Below, piece after piece: positions 43,340 through 47,712 of a DNA stretch of 47,712 bases. Below the pieces are notes generated by a model. That model saw nothing but the letters and a program-made list of their open reading frames with translations, ran no database searches and had not been told where the DNA came from. Source of the DNA: a virus; the IMG/VR virus record IMGVR_UViG_3300008107_000104, positions 1 through 47,712 of that record; one strand, given 5' to 3'. Position 1 is the first letter of the stretch. Each line of letters opens with the position of its first letter. A program made the translations under genes and the position numbers.

Positions 43340-46105
43340 ATGGCAAATAGAATCCAGTTAAGAAGAGATGGTGCTCAGCAGTGGGCTAACGTTAACCCAA
43401 CGTTGGCACAAGGTGAATTAGGTATTGAAATTGATACTGGTCGTATTAAAATTGGTGACGGTGTTACCTCTTGGAACCAATTAAAATATGAAAGACCAAT
43501 TGAAGCAGAAACTAATACTGCAAATACATTAGTTAAAAGGGATGCTGATGGTGGGTTTGCTGCAGGTGCAATTACGGCAACTTTGATTGGTAATGCATCT
43601 ACTGCAACTAGACTTGCAAACGCACGTCAAATCACTCTTGCTGGTGACTTAGTTGGTGCTGGTACGTTCGATGGATCTGCAAACTTAAACTTAGTTGCAC
43701 AATTATCTTTTATTCCTGCACTACCACACTATAATCCATTAAATGAAAATGCCACTGGTACATATACTAAAGTAACTGTTGACTCTCAAGGTAGAGTCAG
43801 GGGTGCTTCAAACCCAAATAGTCTTGCTGGATATGGAATCACTGATGCACAACCAATAGATGTTGATCTAACTGCTATTTCAAATCTAACTACTGTAGGT
43901 ATTCTTTCTAGAGCATCAGAAGGTAACGTTGTAACTCGTTCGATTAGTGTTGCAGATACTTCTAGACTTTTGATTAGTAATGGTAATGCAGTTAATGGAA
44001 ACCCAACACTAGATCTCGCAGAAACTGGAGTTGCTGCCGCAAGTCCAGTATATTTTGGATCTGGTGCCATACAAAAATTATTTAACGTTCCTACGGTTGC
44101 AGGAGCAACTCAAACAATTTTCGCATCAAGAATTGGTGTGGATATTTGGGGTAGAATTTATAGTATTAGTGATTTCCCAATCGCAACCGCAGTAGAAGGT
44201 ACAACTGCATCTGCTTGGGGATCTACAACGGCATATTCTCGTTATGATAAAGTCACTAATGGTGGCAGACTTTATCAAGCACTTAATGCAGGAACTTCTG
44301 GTTCTACAGCACCCACACATACCTCTGGAGATGCTTCGGATGGTACTGTATCTTGGAGACATCTTGGAGCAGTAACATCTCGTCAGAAAGGTCTTGCATC
44401 ATTCGATCAGGAAGACTTTGATGTAGATGTAAATGGTCATGTTCAGATTGCTCTTGCTGGTGTAGATAATACACAACTACAAAATAATCAAATTAGATTT
44501 GCTGATGGCAATTCTTTTACCGCATATGAATTAGATAATGAGCATACTGCTTCTACAGGATATCGTGGTATTACTACCATCAATAATTTATCAGTTAATA
44601 ATACTAGTGGTAGCCCTCTTCTCAAGTGTCTTGCTGCCGACGACAATGTAGATATCAATACTACAACTTCTACAATCTTCTCTGATATTACTCTCGATAA
44701 GACTAGCACTGCAATTCAAACTATTAACCGTGCTGGTTCTCTTACTATTCTTATGGATGCAAATACAGCATCCAATAGATTTCTCCGTTTAACTGCAAAT
44801 AATGCAGGAACTGGTGAAGCAAAAATTGAAGTAACTGCTGACGAACAAATTTCCATTATTTCTACAAATGAAGATGTTCGTGTTGAGGACTTCTATTTCG
44901 CAAATAATGTATTAAGTTCAACCAACTCTACTATTATTATTGATCCTGCAGGTATTGGTGATAATACTGGTAATGTTCAAATTAGAGGTAACTTACAAGT
45001 TGATGGAACAACCACAACAGTAAATTCAACAACTATTAGTATTGATGATGTCATTCTAACTCTTGGTGGTGATACTGTTCCAACTACAGATGACAATAAG
45101 GATCGTGGTGTTGAATTCCGTTATTTTGACACTCAAGCACGTTTAGGTTTCTATGGTTGGGATGATTCATACACAACCTTAGCAGGTACAACTGGTGGTT
45201 ATCGTTTTCTCCACAATGCAACAAATACTTCTGAAGTCTTTTCTGGTACTGATTCTGGTATTATTGCTGGCAACCTTGCCCTCAGTAGTAACGTTGGATC
45301 AACTAGCACTTCAACAGGCACCCTGGTAGTCACAGGAGGCACTGGAATCAGTCAGAACCTTTGGGTGGGTGGAACTGCTAATGTTGCTGGCAACACCACC
45401 TTACAGGGCACTCTAGATGTCACCAATCTATCTACTTTTAATAATGGTGTAACGATTGCTGGTAGCACAACTGCAGCAACAGAATTCTTCAGGATCACAA
45501 ATGGTGCTGGTAGTCCTTTAACTAGATTTCTTGTAGATACTGCATCTGGAAATACTACAATTGAGGGTACTTTAGGTGTTACTGGTGCAACAACACTAAC
45601 AGGAAATCTCACAACTCAATCAGCATCCGCAGTTAACATTCAGAATACTGCTAATTCTAACGTTACTGCTGCTATTGCTGGTACTGCATATGCATCTCTT
45701 GGAACTTATGGTGCTCTGAAAGTTGATGGTGGAGTTTCAATTGCTAATGGACTTGTTGTTGGTGGTTCATTTAAAGTATATGGTCAGTTTGACGTAGACG
45801 GTGCTGTAAGCTACAGTGGTAATACCATTTTTAAAGGAAATATTTCAGTTGACAACGATGGTGTTTCACCATTTAAGTTTAACGTTACATCAAACACAGG
45901 AAGAGTTGATACTATTGGTCAGATTGTTACTACAAATACAACTGATGCAACTTCAACATCTACTGGTTCTATTATTACATCTGGTGGACTTGGAGTTGCA
46001 TTACAACTCAGAGTTGGAGGTGCTGCAACAGTTACTGGTGCAACAACACTCAGCAGCACTTTAGGTGTTACTGGAGCAACAACACTACACTCAGCAGCAC
46101 TTTAG
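43340..46105 (+). CDS. Tail fibre protein, N-terminal part before a frameshift, 921 aa
   Basis: The N-terminal RIQLRRDGAQQWANVNPTLAQGELGIEIDTGRIKIGDG is a common start of phage tail-fibre and Mtd-like proteins (split for reading: RIQLRRDGAQQW, then TLAQGELGIEIDTGRIKIGD). Next is a carbohydrate-binding-like stretch, VTNGGRLYQALNAGTSGSTA and PTHTSGDASDGTVSW. There are TTTTVNSTTISIDDVILTLG-type shaft units and 12-residue TLGVTGATTLSS repeats towards the end. It stops at TAG 46103-46105 only because a tandem 5-bp duplication (46082-46091) shifts the frame. Without it the frame continues to the end of the window. The stretch LHSAAL before the stop is out of character with the repeats. Confidence 0.8.
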   Translation: MANRIQLRRDGAQQWANVNPTLAQGELGIEIDTGRIKIGDGVTSWNQLKYERPIEAETNTANTLVKRDADGGFAAGAITATLIGNASTATRLANARQITLAGDLVGAGTFDGSANLNLVAQLSFIPALPHYNPLNENATGTYTKVTVDSQGRVRGASNPNSLAGYGITDAQPIDVDLTAISNLTTVGILSRASEGNVVTRSISVADTSRLLISNGNAVNGNPTLDLAETGVAAASPVYFGSGAIQKLFNVPTVAGATQTIFASRIGVDIWGRIYSISDFPIATAVEGTTASAWGSTTAYSRYDKVTNGGRLYQALNAGTSGSTAPTHTSGDASDGTVSWRHLGAVTSRQKGLASFDQEDFDVDVNGHVQIALAGVDNTQLQNNQIRFADGNSFTAYELDNEHTASTGYRGITTINNLSVNNTSGSPLLKCLAADDNVDINTTTSTIFSDITLDKTSTAIQTINRAGSLTILMDANTASNRFLRLTANNAGTGEAKIEVTADEQISIISTNEDVRVEDFYFANNVLSSTNSTIIIDPAGIGDNTGNVQIRGNLQVDGTTTTVNSTTISIDDVILTLGGDTVPTTDDNKDRGVEFRYFDTQARLGFYGWDDSYTTLAGTTGGYRFLHNATNTSEVFSGTDSGIIAGNLALSSNVGSTSTSTGTLVVTGGTGISQNLWVGGTANVAGNTTLQGTLDVTNLSTFNNGVTIAGSTTAATEFFRITNGAGSPLTRFLVDTASGNTTIEGTLGVTGATTLTGNLTTQSASAVNIQNTANSNVTAAIAGTAYASLGTYGALKVDGGVSIANGLVVGGSFKVYGQFDVDGAVSYSGNTIFKGNISVDNDGVSPFKFNVTSNTGRVDTIGQIVTTNTTDATSTSTGSIITSGGLGVALQLRVGGAATVTGATTLSSTLGVTGATTLHSAAL

Positions 46106-47712
46106 GTGTTACTGGAGCAACAACACTTTCATCAACACTAGGTGTTACTGGAGTAACTACCATCTCAAACACCACCGATTCATCTGCTACCAACAATGGT
46201 GCTTTAGTTGTTTCTGGTGGTGCTGGCATTGCATCACAACTCAGAGTTGGTGGAGCAACGACTCTTGGATCAACTCTTGCTGTTACGGGAGTAACAACAC
46301 TTTCAAATAATTTGGTTGCTAATGCAAATACAACATTAGGTGATACATCTACTGATACCTTAACTGTTAATGCAACATCAACATTTAATGCTCCAGTTAC
46401 TATTTCTGGTTCTAATAACCTGTCTGTTGGTGGAAACATCACAGTAACTGGAGATTTGACTGTAAATGGTACTACAACTACAGTCAATTCTGTCACGATG
46501 ACAATTGATGATAAAAATATTGAACTTGGTTCTGTTGCATCTCCAACTAATATCACAGCTGATGGGGGTGGTTTAACACTTAAAGGTACTACAGATAAGA
46601 CATTTAACTGGATTAATACTACAACAGCATGGACATCATCAGAGCATTTAGACCTAGCATCTGGTAAAGAGTATAGAATCAATAACACGGCAGTCATTGA
46701 CTCTACTAGAAATCTAGTTAACATTGTTAATATTACCCAAACTGGTAATTTAACCATCAACACAAATAGATTTACTGTTGCTGGAGCAACTGGCAATACG
46801 TCAGTTGGTGGTACACTAGGTGTTACTGGAGCAACTACTCTCTCATCAACACTAGGTGTTACTGGTGCAGCAACACTATCATCAACACTTGCAGTTACCA
46901 GTGATTTTTCAATTAATACTAATAGATTTAATGTTGTTGCTTCCTCAGGTAATACATCTATTGCAGGTACACTAGGTGTTACTGGAGCAACTTCATTAAA
47001 CTCCACTTTAGGTGTCACTGGAATTACATCAATTACTAATACAACAGCAGCAACCACCACTGGAAACTTTGGTCTAAGTGGTGCATTTAGAGTTACAGGT
47101 GGTGCTTCTGTTCAGGGAAGTTTTGTAGTTGGTGGAGACTTAAAAGTATATGGAGATCAGATCGTCGATGGTGGTGTTAACTACACTGGTGTTCAGACAT
47201 ATTCTGGTGTAATTCGTCAGAGTAATACTTCTGATGCATCTACCGCAACTGACACTAATGCATCAATTTCTACTGCTGGTGGTGTTGCAATTGCTAAGCA
47301 GTTGAGAGTTGGTACAAACGCAACAATTACTGGAACACTAGGTGTAACTGGTGCTGCAACCCTATCATCAACATTGGGTGTAACTGGTCAAACAACTCTA
47401 ACTGGAGCACTAGTTGCAAATAGTAATGTAACTCTTGGAGATACATCAGCAGATACTCTAACTGTAAATGCAACCAGTACTTTTGCTTCTCCAGCAACAT
47501 TTAATAATAGTCTAACATCATCGTCAAATGTTACGATGAATGGTGGTATTTTAAGTGTAAGAACAAGTGGTGGTTTAGACAGATTTGTATTTAACCCTGC
47601 AACATCGGCAGCAACATTTACTGGTTCATTGAGTGTTTCTGCTTCAACTACACTATCATCCACTTTAGGTGTTACTGGAGCAACTACACTTTCATCAACC
47701 TTAGCAGTTACT
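45566..47712 (+). repeat. 36-bp fibre repeats (TLGVTGATTLSS)
   Basis: The 12-residue unit (T-L-G-V-T-G-A-T-T-L-S-S) and close variants recur near 45569, 46045-46165, 46265, 46806-46900, 46970-47020, 47330-47400 and 47640-47712. Nucleotide identity between neighbouring copies is very high around 46041-46140, where the 5-bp duplication lies. Longer units repeat around it: VANxNxTLGDTSxDTLTVNATSTF at 46315 and 47410, and LxVxGTTTTVNS at about 45000 and 46450. Confidence 0.85.
46106..47712 (+). pseudogene. Continuation of the tail fibre in the shifted frame (open to window end)
   Basis: From about 46105 the frame offset by two is open to 47712, with no stop in 536 codons. It continues the same protein: GVTGATTLSSTLGVTG, then GALVVSGGAGIASQLRVGGA, TTLGDTSTDTLTVNATSTF, and TTTTVNSVTMTIDDKNIELG. 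These are second copies of units seen upstream of the break. Joining it to 43340-46105 minus five bases gives 1456 whole codons. The first ATG in this frame is at 46498, so independent expression would lose about 130 codons. The gene is incomplete at the window end. Confidence 0.75.

Noticed and set aside
46065-46310. + strand ORF of 81 codons after the fibre break
   Set aside because: It is in the third frame and gives a Cys/Trp/Ser/Asn-rich out-of-frame translation. The real continuation is in a different frame, open to the window end.
46068-47060. Long minus-strand ORF of 330 codons
   Set aside because: It is the mirror of the GVTGATTLSS repeats: Val/Thr/Pro-rich low complexity with no start signal, produced by the repeated codons on the + strand.
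45566-47712. CRISPR-like regular repeats
   Set aside because: The repeats are in-frame coding units that vary by codon and have no unique spacers of constant length.

Overview
The window is part of the genome of a T4-like cyanomyovirus, a contractile-tailed phage of marine Synechococcus or Prochlorococcus. The evidence is a baseplate-wedge run that I recognise by protein sequence (gp25, gp6, a gp7-type giant, gp8, then a DUF4815-type protein). T4-style late promoter boxes (NATAAATA) precede several structural genes. The small accessory genes at the left are of kinds familiar from cyanophages. Every gene I can support is on the + strand; minus-strand open frames are shadows of real genes.

Region 1 (1-3.4 kb) is a cassette of about 15 very small genes, many missed by simple ORF calling because they are under 60 codons. 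They form three runs, each behind a sigma70-type promoter (TTGAC, 17 bp, -10). All three promoters carry the same extra box 27-28 bp upstream of the -35. Within runs the genes are chained by ATGA overlaps or short spacers. Between the second and third run lie three perfect TTTTCCACA motifs, the cyanobacterial DnaA-box form as I recall it, beside an AT-rich palindrome. A hairpin near 3.4 kb may end this early region.

Region 2 (3.4-8.5 kb) is transitional. It holds two small genes (one AbrB-like), a 99-aa gene, an 1126-aa virion protein with DUF5648-like blades and a natural (Gly4Ser)2 linker, a Cys/His-rich PAAR-like protein that could be the spike tip, and two small genes.

Region 3 (8.5-43.3 kb) is the baseplate operon: gp25, gp6, an 18.3-kb gene for a 6084-aa gp7-type protein, a 295-aa structural protein, a virion-context subtilisin-like protease with an intact Asp/His/Ser triad, a Gly-rich 715-aa protein, gp8, a 2383-aa DUF4815-type protein, two small coiled-coil proteins and an intrinsic terminator. 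The giant gene has had a YHYH domain, a propeller-like region, two LamG domains, several blocks of GxGY repeats and six or seven copies of an unnamed Cys-x-Arg-Asp helical repeat inserted into the gp7 framework.

Region 4 (43.3 kb to the end) is a repeat-rich tail fibre. It is interrupted by a tandem 5-bp duplication (ACACTACACT) inside its 36-bp repeats. Removing the duplication restores one frame of 1456 codons that runs off the end of the window.

The left cassette probably acts early in host take-over. The rest builds the baseplate, spike and fibres late in infection under the phage late sigma factor. Arginine codon choice agrees, being mostly CGN on the left and AGA on the right.
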